From NCBI GenBank assembly GCA_017506865.1, contig JAFCMP010000357.1, forward strand, positions 5,001 to 69,000: 64,000 nt of DNA. The letters are read 5' to 3'. A program made the translations under genes and the position numbers. Of this stretch, positions 35,801 through 48,048 are shown piece by piece. The notes beneath the pieces were generated by a model. It was given only the letters and a program-made list of their open reading frames with translations. It was not told the origin of the DNA and made no database searches. This DNA comes from Tribonema minus. Lineage: Eukaryota; Sar; Xanthophyceae; Tribonematales; Tribonemataceae. Positions within the stretch are counted from its first letter, which is position 1. Each line of letters opens with the position of its first letter.

Positions 35801-38800
35801 ACCTGGGTGGGACCACAGCACAAGCACTGCACGTCAGTCACTTCTCTGGCGCATCAGCAAACTGCTGTGAGGGTACATAGCCATGAAACTAAACAAGCTC
35901 CAAAGCATATTGGACTCTTGCATATGGCGCACCACAAGCGTAATGGAGCATGCAAAGTTGACTGCAAACTGGTCGCTCCATTTGGTCATGAGCACTGACA
36001 CGGCCGCTGAGCACTGATGTTGACACATCTGCTTTGCGGTTCGTAATGGCACAGTCAAGTCGAGGGTGGCCCACATGTGTTTTACAGTCACAAACCACAG
36101 CAAGTACACTGTTGCGCAGATCGTGAATCTGCCGAACAGGAGGCTAGCAAAAACAGATTTGCGACATGCAATACAACACAGAAGTGGAGTCAGGTCGAGT
36201 GACTCAGAGACACCCTAAGCTTTGATCTGCAAGATGGAGTAGCACATCAAGTACGACTGACCTGGAACATGAAGTAGTACTCCCCCCTGATGCGCCTGAG
36301 CACTGCTTTGTCACTGAACACCACCGTGCTCGCCCTCGTCTGTGGGCGCCCGAGCCTGGCAAACGTCAACACGGAAGAGCACACATGAGCATGATGACAA
36401 ACATTTGTTTCAATGGTGACCCTTTGAGCATGCTGACAGTGTCCCGAGTGTGTCATAAGCCCTGCGCGCAGCGCCAATTTGAGGTGAGATTAGGGCTACG
36501 GTTCAGGTTAGGTTACGGTTAGGGTGAGCGCTATGGCAGGCATGTAGGTATGGCGTAGCATGCAGTGCAAGCATTTGTTCATGAAGTCGCCTGCTGCGAC
36601 AGGCAGGTGTAGTCCTAACAGCACCTGCGATTGAGTAGCCGATTTTGATGTATTCAAGTAGCGAACTCGACTGGGCCAGACTAAACATATTAACTGAAAG
36701 TCAGCAGGATCGTGAAAGTAGGTACTACGCATGCAGCTGAGCTGAGCATCATCTGCTGTGGTGACCTGTGCAACAGAGAGCAAAACCGCAGCCGGTGAGC
36801 GTCCAGGGGGTGGTTTGCAGCGATACTACCCACTCTGTGTGTGTAATTTCATGAACAGTATCGTCAAAAAGCACAAGCAGCTGAGATATGGTGTGCAGCA
36901 AGCATTCATACAGGGCTGACCTGGCAAAGAGCAGCCCAATGAGCAGAGCATCAATGAGAAGACCAGAGCAGGCCTGCGCAGTGATGATGACCATGACACT
37001 CCAACAACGACCAAAGAACACGTCTTGGGTACCGAATCCCACCTGTGACGAACAACAGATCAGCGTACGTGCGTAGGTATTCAGCGTGCGAGTGAGTGAG
37101 TGCGTGAGTGGACGAGAGACTAAGTGGGTGCTAGAACACTGCGAGAGCAGACCAGATGGGCACACATCATAGGTCATTCCCAAAGTGCAGCAACCGGCAG
37201 GACCTATTACAAATGGCGAGACAGATCATAAATGTCCATTAAGACATGTCCAGAAACTTCAACACATCACGTAACTACTGTCTCCTCGATGTGATGACAA
37301 GGTGGTGCTTGATGCAAAGGCTGAGGATGCGCCTGTTGGCGCTTCTTGGCAAGTGCGCGGGCAAATGTCAACTTTGCAAATGCACCATCTCCTTGTACAG
37401 CAATTTTGGCAGCGCAACTATTCAGAACAGGTAGGTGGCGTTGCGGAACGTGACATATCAGGCGACGTTGTGCAACGTGACGCATACATACATACCGTTG
37501 TCATGGTCTCCAGGCTGCAGAGGATTGCGCCAGACCAGCATGTGCCATCGGATGCAAAGCCAGAGAGTCAACACAATATGGGAAAGCATGAAGGCAAAGG
37601 CACAGTGCAGAGGCAGTCCGTCAGAATGCGAACTCCGTGGCATGGCGCTCTCGCAGCATCAATGAAATGTCTGTGAGCATTATTCATAACCTTACAAGTA
37701 TTCCCAGCAGTGGATGGGATGGACGCAAACACTGCAAATCTGGTCCACCCAACGAAATTCAGGCACTGCATAGTAGCCGCACTCTGTGCTAGCCATTCCT
37801 GAGCAAGCTTGCTGACTGATGAGTTGCAGGCCATCTGCGCCATCATATTTCTCGAAGTACTGGCAGCCGCTCACATGTTGGGCTTGAAATAGAAGCCCTA
37901 ACTCACAGACGCACTTACACTTGACTAGAGGCATTTACTTATGCCATTAAGGCTGACTCACCAGTATTGTGAATGTGAGCATGCATAGAGCAATCGGTTC
38001 CAAACATCCGCACGCACTTCAGTACTGCTGTAGCACACACGTCCGTCAATGAAAGCGCTGGCCAGCCTTAGGACCACACAAGTGCTGGAGCTCGGGTTGG
38101 GTCTTGCGGTTTGCACAAAGGTTGTTGCAAAGCACCATCAAGCGGTGTTTTATTGTGAGCCATGTTGAAGTTGAGGTCGGATGCACATTCGCACTTTCGC
38201 GCTGACATGACAGCAGAAAATCAAAGCCAGCAGTCTGCACTCAAACACGCACCTGAAGTAGTAGGCCTCACGGTAATCGACAATGCCCAGATTGCAGCCG
38301 TCGAAGCGCGCTATTGCCAGGTACAATGCGGCAAATACTGTGACCACTGCCAGGTACGTCAGGAACAGTGCCCCAAGCACCTTCCAGGTGGTCATGTGCA
38401 GCACCGTGTGAAACTGCAGCAAGGACGGGCATTACAGCACACAGCAATATTGGTGGCACTGCTCAGCCTGTGCCCAATGTGGCAAACGCACAGCATTGTG
38501 AATATAACTGCGCTGCTGTTGCACACTCAGAATATACTGTCAGTGGCGCTAGGCCCATTCGTTGTTGCAAGGCGCGCTCTATCTCTAACTACCATGTGCA
38601 GCACCATGCTGTCCTAGGCGCATCAAACCAGGGACTGCACGTGTGCACTAGGTGTGCACTTCCTCCACTGCTAGCGCTACTTTCCATGTTGCGCTCGGTG
38701 CATGAAGCCAATTGTTGAGGTTCAGCTGCAGAGACCGATGCGCCAGCACTTGGGTCCAGTCAAGTATTGCAATATGCGGATGAGAGCGGCACGCTGTATG

Positions 38801-41800
38801 ATTTGTACATGCTGAAGTATCAGTGACACTGTTGATGTAGCAGTGTCAACAGGGTGATGCCCATCATTTTTACTGCTGCCACTGCTGCTACAGCTCCCGC
38901 TGCTGCTACTGCTGCGCATGATAACAGCAGTGTGATGGTGGCAGCACCCATTAGTTCTAGAGGCTGCCATCGAATGGAATCACACTGTCCACAGTGAATG
39001 TGCCATCTTGCGCCACCCATGCTTCTGGGTACATCTGCACCAGCGCTGTGTGATTTCGACAATACTGAATCTGACATTCAGCACAGAACACTCACCCAGT
39101 CATTTGAGAAAAGCTTCCGCATGCCCTCATCCTTGGTGTTCCTCCCTATGTTCCAGCGCCCAAATGACTGCTGAAAGTGACTGGATCTGTCGATCAGCCT
39201 CTGGCTTCTTTGCGGCATGGGCTCTGCTTTGCTTCGCCAGGCCCGCAAACCCAGCAGAAACCCGAACCTCTTCTTGGACCGCTTCTTCTTCAAGCGATCA
39301 TGTTGCGCTCCATAGTATGGTGGTTCATGCTTCTGCTGGTCTTTGAGCAAAGCTGTCCGTGGATCGTCGGCCTGCACATCGCTTGGATCGTGTTTGAGAT
39401 CATCCAACTCTGGCACAGGCAGCGACCACCGCCGCGCCATCTCAACAATTCCTGCTGCAACAGCACAGGTCGTAGACGGAGACTGCTAATCTTGCCCTGG
39501 ACCGATGCCGTCGGCCAAACTAACTTGCATTTTCTAAGTCTAAGAAGAACATCAAGTTTCACTTGAAGTTAGTAATGAACTTCAACTTGAAGCTCTTGTC
39601 AACATGCTCGCCAGTCAACATGCTCCGTAGTCAACATGCTTACCATAGTCGTGTCATCATGTTGATGCTCAAACAAACACCACCTTCAACCATCCAAAGG
39701 GAACAGACTGAGCTGCTGATGGAGTGCAAGAGGCCGAATAAAAGACTCTCATCAAGGCTGTACGCAATGCAACACAGGTGACAGGATGGCGCGTTGGTCA
39801 ATTGTGATTCAGGCTGTAATACCTTGCCTGTTGCTCAGTGTGGCTACCGTTCTGAGACACGCCGTAGCAAAAAAAAGATGCACCAACGCAGGCCGACTGC
39901 ACCATGCAGGCTACTGACCATGGCTGCAGTGCCATGACGACTCAATGCATAGAGCAGGCCAGAACGCACACATAAGCACAGCAGCCCCAGGGTTCACACA
40001 CCTTTTCATTACTCATTACCCACTGCACTGGGCACATGAAGCGCACAGGCCGATGAGTGCACTGAGGCATACATACCAACCTGGCAGAGGCGTCCCATCA
40101 CCTGCCGTCCTCACAGACAGGCGAATGCTTCACAAATTACGGTCCCCACCCAAGCTCTCATCCGCTGTGGGTGATGCCACACACTACACACTGTACGCAC
40201 AAATTCCAGCCCAACGCATCGGTCCTCGTTACTGACAGTCAGCCCCCTGACATGTCGGTTGCATGCATGGTCGCTGATCCAATTAGAATGTTCCAGGCAG
40301 GAAAGACTCCTGTGAAACCACCAAACCTCACTGAAATGTGCCTTTGGCACGTGCCTCGAACTCAGCAACAGTTGGCTGGAAGCCAGCACTGCTGCAATAT
40401 GGGCACCGAGTTACCGGACATGGTCTTGGTGTGGGCCGATTGGGCATTTCGCTCATAGCAGCATTGCACATCTCTCTCAGAATTACGCTCCTTCGCTGAT
40501 GTGGCCAGGGGTTGGGAGTTAGGTGTGTTCGCTCGTGTGTACGCGGTCGTTGTTATTGGTGCACTCCCCTTTGTGGTCTCGCGCGATTCGCCTCTTGTTT
40601 CTGGGACAGCGACAACAACAATACAGGTAGCAGAGCGTGTGTCAGCGCTCTGCACTTCCAGGTGCGCGGGTAGGTAGGTACCCAACAGCGAATGCAGAAT
40701 AAGGGGCCACCTTTTGAAGCGGATGCATGCATACATGATACGGAAACATGGCAGCTCTGCAAATGAGCCCATAATGAGTGATGCAACATGGAGAGCAGCT
40801 GCTTCAAACATGCACTGGTGTGTGTGATACTTCTCAGACATACTGCATCTGAAGATTCATGCACTAAGCCTCTGTGCTGTGAGTCATGCAAAGCACTAGC
40901 AGAATCGTACTCCGAGCGCCTTCATACTGCTACATGTCAATCAAGCATCACTCATGTGCTTGAATGACTGTCTGCATCAATCAAACGAAATGCTCTGCCC
41001 TACAGAACGCTTCTTGGAGGTCTCGTGCGACATTCAATCAAGTGAGGTCACAAGCAGGAAGAACTGAGGCTTAGTTTCACAGTTTAGACGCACGGGGGGC
41101 TACCCTGGCTGCAATTCAGGCAGTGGGTGGACCTGCTCGTTACTGTGCAATCAAGTGAGGTTGTGTGCATGGTGTAATTACCTCTTGTATTGTAGCTGTT
41201 ACGCAGGTGGCGACCACGGTGGGTTCACCTCAGACGCCTGCAGCAGCAACAACAGCACACACAAAAATGATGGTGGGCGTCAACAAATGCTTTATCAATG
41301 ATTGTCATATTATGATAGATCTTGCGGGATTCGTCCTACATGTGGACGCCGAATGTCAAAATGTATAGACTCTGCCCCCACTGTCAAGACCATGTACAGG
41401 CTGATCTGTATTGGGGTATAGGGTTAGGCTTAGTGTAGGGGTTAGGTCACAGTGATGGGGGACCAGGAAACACCGAGTCAACATCTGGTTTGCGAAGAGA
41501 CTTCTTCATGCCATGTGGAGCTGGCTGCGTTGTGAAACATGCCGCAACAGACATATGCTTTGTTCCTGCTTTGAGACAACACGCCAATCACATCAGTGCA
41601 AGGCCACCACACAATATGCAATAGCACCAGAGGCACAATTTGCAATGTGCAAACATCAGCCAATGTGCAGTGAATCAAGTTGCAGGTATGGCAGCAAGAC
41701 ACACACTTCGAGTCCAACATGATGAAAAACGGCAAAGCATTGAACATTTCTGAAGCACTCACGTCGTGGGCGCCCTTTGGTTTAGGAGTCGTCGCACCGG

Positions 41801-42851
41801 ATGCCGTAGCAGACCGCGTTATGTCGATGTCCATGTTGATGTTACTCTCCGTCTGTCGGGCATGCAAGCAGTTCAGAGTGTTGAGAGAGATCAAAGCTTT
41901 ATCAGTGGTAGAAAGCCAACGGGCGCTCTGCAGCTGTGCCTGAACAGCGTTGAAAACCAGTGGCTTGAAATGTCCAGAAACTTCCTGTATTTGCATAAAC
42001 ACAGTTTTTGCACGTGCGTATGATGTTGACATCAGTATTTGAAGTGATGGCGATGCTTAGTGATGTGATGCACATGCGCTTCAACTGGTTCAGTGCCTGT
42101 GGCTACATGCAACTGAGGCATGAACAAACTAGTGCAGCCGCCACAACACCAAGCTGCCTGTGTTTGAATTCAACGATGATACGCAAAGTTGACAAGTACC
42201 AGCAAACCATGAGTACCCACAAAGCGGAGCTAGCAGCCAGTATACTTTAGTCTGTATGCATCCAGGAATGGACATGCAGCGCAGTACCGCCACAACAAGG
42301 TGATGGAAGCGCAATCTGTTCCTTGTGCTGGCATGTGCAGCTTTGGCAAGTACTGTAACACGCCGTGGGAAGTACTTTGTGTTGAGCAACAAACCAATTA
42401 TCCACACTGCTCACGCTGATGCAGTTGTATACGGCAACAAGGTTACAGTACATGCAAGCTCTAGGCCACTTTTGATGCCGTTTTAACTGGGTCAAAGAAT
42501 ATTGCCAAGCGTAGTGACATCTGTGAGCATCTGAAATTATCACCAACATGTGTGCTCTCGCATAGCTTAGTTGAATCGGAATTCCGCTTCGCTGAGCATG
42601 CATACTGTGCTGCGGAGGCATGATATCCCTTACAGTTGAACACAAACAGAACTGCCAAAACCACGTTTACTTACATTGAGTATGGGCGGGCGGCTGCCAT
42701 GGAGGAGTCCAGGGGGCGGGCCAGGCGAATTGGCGGCTGAGCTAGGGGATGGGCCAGGTGTCACACTGGAAGGACGACCCAGCATCATGGCCAGGAGCTT
42801 CGATGATAGAGGGAATGACCCAGTCACAGGCAAGCTCTTGCTACCCTGCAT
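29829..42851 (-). CDS. Inward-rectifier-type potassium channel (Kir family)
   Basis: Core exons, all phase-consistent: 39440-39096, 38413-38253, 37514-37496 (19 nt), 37042-36921, 36355-36262, 35802-35599, 34869-34693, 33970-33881, 33249-33207, 32531-32484, 31965-31754, 30918-30643 and 29996-29829 (stop). Two likely N-terminal exons, 42851-42675 and 41852-41763, add 89 residues for 741 aa; their link to 39440 rests on a weak acceptor. The order is Kir-like: a basic slide region ending KLFSNDW, outer helix (WKVLGALFLTYLAVVTVFAA) and pore SLETMTTVGFGTQ with the TVGFG filter. Then come the inner helix ending LLIGLLFARLGRPQTRAST and the cytoplasmic domain VVFSDKAVLRRIRGEYYFMF, VAELRKHQLLETHVRCY, VVHRVDAWSPL, LEVVVILEGIDTSTGSTVQ and HSYAIENMAW...DFTKFHDI. 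Expected role: K+ channel in a cell membrane. Unusual long inserts lie between VVHRVDAWSPL and the EGID strand (exons 34869 to 30918). Confidence 0.88.
32833..32974. repeat. 71-bp tandem duplication x 2
   Basis: Two adjacent 71-bp units beginning CATGAGCACCTGTTCCTTGC differ at only a handful of positions. They sit in a Kir intron. Confidence 0.9.
35275..35475. repeat. Diverged duplication with TAGTGATG repeats
   Basis: A segment running from CAGC(C)TCTCA through TTATGTAGCGT to GGTAGTGATGTAGTGATGTAG occurs at about 35280-35346 and again at about 35411-35474. Both copies lie in a Kir intron. Confidence 0.7.
39597..39642. repeat. Short tandem repeat containing TCAACATGCT x 3
   Basis: The decamer TCAACATGCT recurs three times with a period of about 16 bases in a Kir intron, preceded by alternating ACTTGAAG/CTTCAA elements at 39555-39595. 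Confidence 0.65.
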
Positions 42852-42859
42852 TGAGTGCG

Positions 42860-44317
42860 CAGAATGAAGTAGTGTGGGAGAGGTCTAGGGTGAGGGCTAG
42901 GTTTAGCTACCACTTTTAAGTATGCACGTATGAAGTATGGTAGTGCAGGTGAAGATAGGCATATTGAAGGCATGGAGGAAGTAGGAAATTTGCTCTCAAG
43001 CGTTGGTGTATATGTGTTGCCTGACACTTTTGTGATGTTCCATTCGCCACGTCTTGCTTGCAGACTAGGCACGTGCTGAGCACTGTGCAGGAGAGGCATC
43101 AAGAACAGGGTTCACTTGGACATGAACTTGGGTGCAGGACATGATAAGGTTGCGCCATGCTCTTAAGGCATTCTTGAATGGAGCGATGCGGACAACAAGG
43201 CCTACCGTGAGCTGCTATACAGGAAAAAGGTGCAAGCGTGCCATACATCATGAGAACTGAAGTAAACAACAACCCGTGTGCCGTGTTGCAGCAATTACCG
43301 CCATGCTATCAGAGAAAGCTGTTGCATACGAGAGGAGAGGTGCATTTTGGCCTGCCACCTTTGATGCCGACATCAAAGATTTGATTCAACATGAGCTTGC
43401 TGCGACCAAGCCTGCTACCAGCCCTGCTGCTGCAATGCTGGTACACCTGTGAACCTGTTGTGTACAGGACAGTGTACAGAGCAGTTCAGGTTTGTACGCA
43501 CCTCGGGAGGCATCAAGGGGCTGGAATGGGGGCAGGGTGGCGGCGATGACAGGCCCCAGCGCTGCACAAGGAGATGAAGTAACAATGAATGAGATAAAAT
43601 CCGTGGAATTGCGCACGCAGCACTTTACTGCCGCTGGCACCGTCATCATGTGCATGAGGGCACCTGCTGATTGACTGTTGCGTTGCACAGAGGCTCACGG
43701 CTTGCAGGTTGAGTGTTCTGCGTCAAAAACTTGAGGTACATGCAAGTCACTCAAGGCTGGCATGAAGGAATCAGCATTGGCTATTGCGCATTCAGACTGT
43801 GTCTAACGTGAATTTGCAAACTACTGGCTGGACAGTTAGGCTATGACACTTGTGTGCATCATCAGCACCTCATTACAGCACTGCGAAACGGTAAAAACCA
43901 CACCGCCAATGAGGTACTCGGCGTATGTGCATTTGCACCAAATGTTCATGGCGCTGATACCGCCAATGGTCCACGAAAATCCAGCTATAGGGCAGAGCGT
44001 CAGTTGCAGTCGTCTCAGGATGGGGTTAGGTTAAGTGCTGCAAACGCAACTGACCGCGGATCAGCCATGCGCATGATGATGCTTTCCGCTGTGTGTTTGG
44101 CATTCAAAGCATTTTTTATTTGACTGTCGAGTGTGCCAGTCCCTACAAGTACTACATGCAACACAGTGAAGTGGAGGTGATGAGGGCTAGCCAGTACATC
44201 TTATAGACGTGCTTCTTTCTTTTTCTGGCATGCGCTGCAAAGTCACGATGCCACATCATCAGGAAAGTGCCCCTCAACTCTAACCCTAACCCTGACCCTA
44301 AGACCAATTGCATTACA
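42860..44317. other. Intergenic stretch, no firm gene
   Basis: Weak splice-like signals and a 50-codon open stretch at 43292-43451 were seen, but they could not be linked in phase. A CCCTAACCCTAACCC-like motif lies at about 44277-44300, just beyond the 3' end of the coiled-coil gene. Confidence 0.45.
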
Positions 44318-47136
44318 CTAGACGTCAGGGCAAACTGCTTGAAACTTCAGTGACGCTGCCACTGCACCAAACAAGTTCAGTGCGTCCATTGCATCTGCAA
44401 TGCTTGCGGCCAAAAGGGTTTTCAGGCATCGATTGTGGCCCCTATGAAAACTAGCCTCAGCAAGCCAAACCGGCACACGGGCAATAAATCTGGGTATTGC
44501 ACTTGCCTGTTCGGCGCCTGTCGGCCCAGTGGCACCACCAGCACCAGCTCCTCCACCGCCGCTGTCGCCGCCACCACCGCCGCCGTCGCTAGCGCCGCCT
44601 GCGCCGCTGCCGCCTCTAATTGCAGTTCCTCCGCTCCACGCCCCAAAGCTAAAGTTGCCATATGTACCAGGCATGGCAGGGGTAGTTCCACTCCGCGCGC
44701 CTCCGATCACGCCAATGCTATCTGTGCCGTCGCCGCCACCGCTGGCTCCGCCGCCGATGCGATCACCATTGCCACCGCCGCTGCCGCCAGCAATGCCTCC
44801 AGCAGTGCTGCCCGTAGCACCAGTGCTGCTGGCACCAGCGACACCGCCGCCGCCGCTGCCGCCGCCGCTGCCGTCGCTGCCGCCGACGCCGCTGCCGCTG
44901 GCGCTACCGATGCTGTCACTGCTGCCGGCAACAGCGCCGCCAGCCGGTCCCTTGAGCCTCTCCTCCACGACTGCGAGGCGAGCGTGGGTGGAAGCCTGCA
45001 GGCCCGCCACCGCAGTCATGGCGCTGACACTGTTGGCGTCCGCCGTCTCTACGCTCGTCAGCGCCTTCTCCGCAGCGGAGACGGCGCTGGCGCAGCTCTC
45101 CTCGCAGGCGCCGATCCTCGCGGTCACCGCCTGCACGTCGCGGAAGCACGCGTCCGCCTTCGCCTGCGCCTCCGCCGCACAGCTGTGAGCAGACTGCGCC
45201 ATGGCCTCCGCACGCACCGCTACCGCCTCCATCTCCTCCACGCTCTGCGCGACCGGCTGCTGCTGCCCGCCCGGCACAAACGGCTGCGCGCCCGGGTTCA
45301 GCGCGGCGGCGGCCGGCGCGGTGCCGCCGTGTGCTGCGCGCTGCGCCGCCACGCACGCGTCCACCGTGAACTTGATTGCCTTGACCTGGCTCTCCACGGA
45401 CGCTGCGAGGGCCCTCGCGTCTACAGCTGTGCCCTCCGCGCCCGCCACCGCCTCCTTCATGCCCGCCACGCTCGCCTTGAGGAGCTTGACCTCCAGGCCC
45501 AGCGCCACGGACTGCAGCGCAGGCGGCGCGGCGGGCTGCTGCTGCGGCGCTGCCGCCGCCACCGCCCCTCGCACGTGCGCGAGACCCGCGGACACGAGGT
45601 CGGTTCTGGCGCTGGTCGCGTCTACCATCTGGTGCAGGGCTGTCACGTGGCGCTCCGTGGCGTCCGCCGTCTGCTTGGCCTCCGCGGTGGTGACCTGAGC
45701 GCTGTAGACGGCCCTGCGCGTGTCGTCCATGCCCGCGGCGATGGTGGCGAGCTGCCGCTGCGTCATCTCCGTGGCCGCCGCGTGCGCGCCGCCGAGGGCC
45801 GTCTGCACGCCCTGCACCGCGGCTCGCACCTGCTCCAGGTTGGCGCCGAGGCCGTCCGCTGTCTGGTTGATCGCGCCCACAGACTGCTGCAGCTCCGCCG
45901 CGCAGCGCTGCGCAGCGGCGGCGGCGTTCTGCGCCTCGCCGGCGGCGTTTCGCGCTGTCGCGGCCGTCGTGCGCACGTCGTCCATGGCGCTCGCAATGCT
46001 GTTGACCCTGGCGCTGTGCATGTCCGCGTACTCGGCGACGCGCTGCGCAAGCTCCTGCACCTCCACCCTCGCCTCCGTCGCGTCCACCAGGCTGCGCGCT
46101 GCCGCCGCCGCGCCCATGGCATCCGTGCGCCACTCCGAGGCGCCGCTCCTCCGTGACCTCCGCCCTCTGCTGCGCCGCTGCGTCGGCGATGGGTGCATGC
46201 GCGCCGCCGCCGCCGCCGCCGCCGTCCACGCTCTCCTGCACCATCTGCACGGCGCCGCGCATGTCCGCGATGCTGGCGACGATGCCGTCCGTACTGGCGT
46301 CCACGGAGCGCTGCAGCTCTGCCACGTGGCACTGCGTGGCGTCAGCGGCGTCCCTCGCCTCCGCGGCGACGGCGTACGCGGCGGCAATGGAGCGCCGCAT
46401 GTCCTCTATCACCGTCACGATGCTGTCGATCTTGCCGTTGTGCGTGGCGGCGGCGTCCACGTACTCCGCGACGCGCCGCGCTGGCCGACGCCGCCTGCGT
46501 CGCGCTCACCAGTCCCTGCACTTCCGCAGCAGCGCTCAGGACCTCGCTCGCGGCGGAGCTGCCGGCGGCGCTGGCGGCAGCGACGCCGCGATCGTCGTCG
46601 GGCTGCCTGCCCTCCACGGCGCGGTGCAGCGCGGCGACGTGGCGCTCTATGGTGCTAGCAGCGTGCTTGGCTTCTGCGGCGGTGTCCTGGGCCAGCTGCG
46701 CTGCGCGGCGCGCGTCGCCGATGCCCGTGGCGACGCTGTCGACGCGGCTGCTGGCGGAGCTCACGCGCTGCGACAGTGCCTCCACCTGCTTGCTGATGGC
46801 GGCAAACTGCTCGTTGGTGGAGTTGCTGAGGCCGATGGCGTGCGCCGCGGCCCTGACGGCAGCGGCGTTATTGCCGGCGCCCGCCGCCGCCGCGGCAGCC
46901 ATGGCGGCAGCAGTGGGGGCAGGAGACGCGGTGCCGCTGGTGCTGCCGCTGCCGCCGCCGCCGCCGCCTCTGCTGCTGCGCTTCTCCTTGAGCATGCCGT
47001 GCATCTGCGCCAGCTCCACCTCGATGGACGTCACTCTGCCGTTGAGGGTGGCAAACTGGTCATCAGTGGACTCCTGCAGAGCCGCGACGGCGCGCATGAC
47101 GGGCTTTGGCTGGTTGCTGCCGCCGCCGTCACCGCC

Positions 47137-47167
<31 letters not shown>

Positions 47168-48048
47168 CGACCACTGCCGCCCTCCGCTGCATCGTCTAGC
47201 TCTGCGCTCCCGGCAGGCGCCGCCGCAGCTGCCGCCGACCTGTTGATGGCGGCGGCTTTGCGGCGCTCCTGCATCATCTTGTTGAGCGCTGCCACGTCGC
47301 GCGCAGCGGCGGCAGCGGTGGCGCCAAGGTCTGCCACCGCGCTCTTCATCTCGCGCTGCGCGGCCTTCAGCCCTGTGTACTGGCTCTCGAGGGTGCCAAT
47401 GCGGGTGTTGACTGCTGCTACGCCGAGCCTCGTGGATGTCGCAGTGGCCGCTTCTATGTTGGACTGGGCCTCCGCCACCCTGCTGCCCAGCTGCTCGCAC
47501 TCTGCCGCTACCTGCGCGCACTTGTTGGTGAGGATGTCTATGCTCTCATCCGAGGCGATCTGCAGTGCTTCAAGGTTGCGCGCGGCGGTGCAGGCGGTCT
47601 CCGTGGCGGCGGCAGCGGCGCTGTATGCGTCCTGGACAGTGTTCTTGAAGCCGAGACACGTGGTGACGACCTCGTTGCAGCGAGTGTCCACTGCGTCCAT
47701 GCGGTTGTTGACGATGTGGTAGATGCAAGTAGCTTCCTGTCCGTGTCTGTTGAGAGTGAGCCCGTGGAGCTTGGCGGTATCCTGAAGTGCTGCTGCATTA
47801 CTGTGCGCCATCCTCAGGTCGCTTTCGACTGTTTTGAGTCTGGCTTCCATCGCTGACGCCACCAATGCATTTATGGTGTGCCCCAGGGCCTTCCGCAGTT
47901 CCGCCTCTGCCGCCTGCTGCTGCTTGACGAGGGCGTTGCCTGCTGCCTTCGCTGCTTTTGCGGCGGCAGATCCGAAGGGCGTCGTCTTGGCCAACGCAAT
48001 GACAGCGGCGAGTACGCCAGCGACGTCAGGACCCTCATCGTCCACAGC
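44318..48048 (-). CDS. Long Ala/Gly-rich coiled-coil repeat protein with two apparent +1 shifts
   Basis: A minus-strand block of about 1240 codons opens after a good acceptor at 48049-48050 (first codons AVDDEGPDVAGVL) and ends in a stop at 44318. The reading frame moves by one extra base near 46471-46490 and again, in the same direction, near 46121-46145; sequence character continues across both. The protein has repeated helical units of about 60 residues whose cores read like AEAKHAASTIERHVAALHR, AEARDAADATQCHVAELQR and AEAKQTADATERHVTALHQ, followed by a stretch like VASIADMRGAV. Gly-rich linkers, including a (GGC)n run near 47130-47168 and another at 44530-44910, interrupt the helices. The last ~60 residues (LKTLLAASIADAMDALNLF) are non-repetitive. 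No family was recognised; a structural or scaffold role is a guess. There is no in-frame ATG before the acceptor, so a 5' exon is missing. The shifts may be assembly indels in GC-rich DNA. Confidence 0.7.

Noticed and set aside
43292-43451. Plus-strand 50-codon stretch (AITAMLSEKAVAYERR...) after a gcag acceptor
   Set aside because: The only upstream exon candidate ends in phase 0 while this frame needs phase 1; no family match.
44435-46156. 573-codon plus-strand open frame opposite the coiled-coil gene
   Set aside because: It is Arg/Ala-rich and non-repetitive in sense, while the minus strand shows clear helical repeats. GC-rich coding DNA commonly leaves the opposite strand open.
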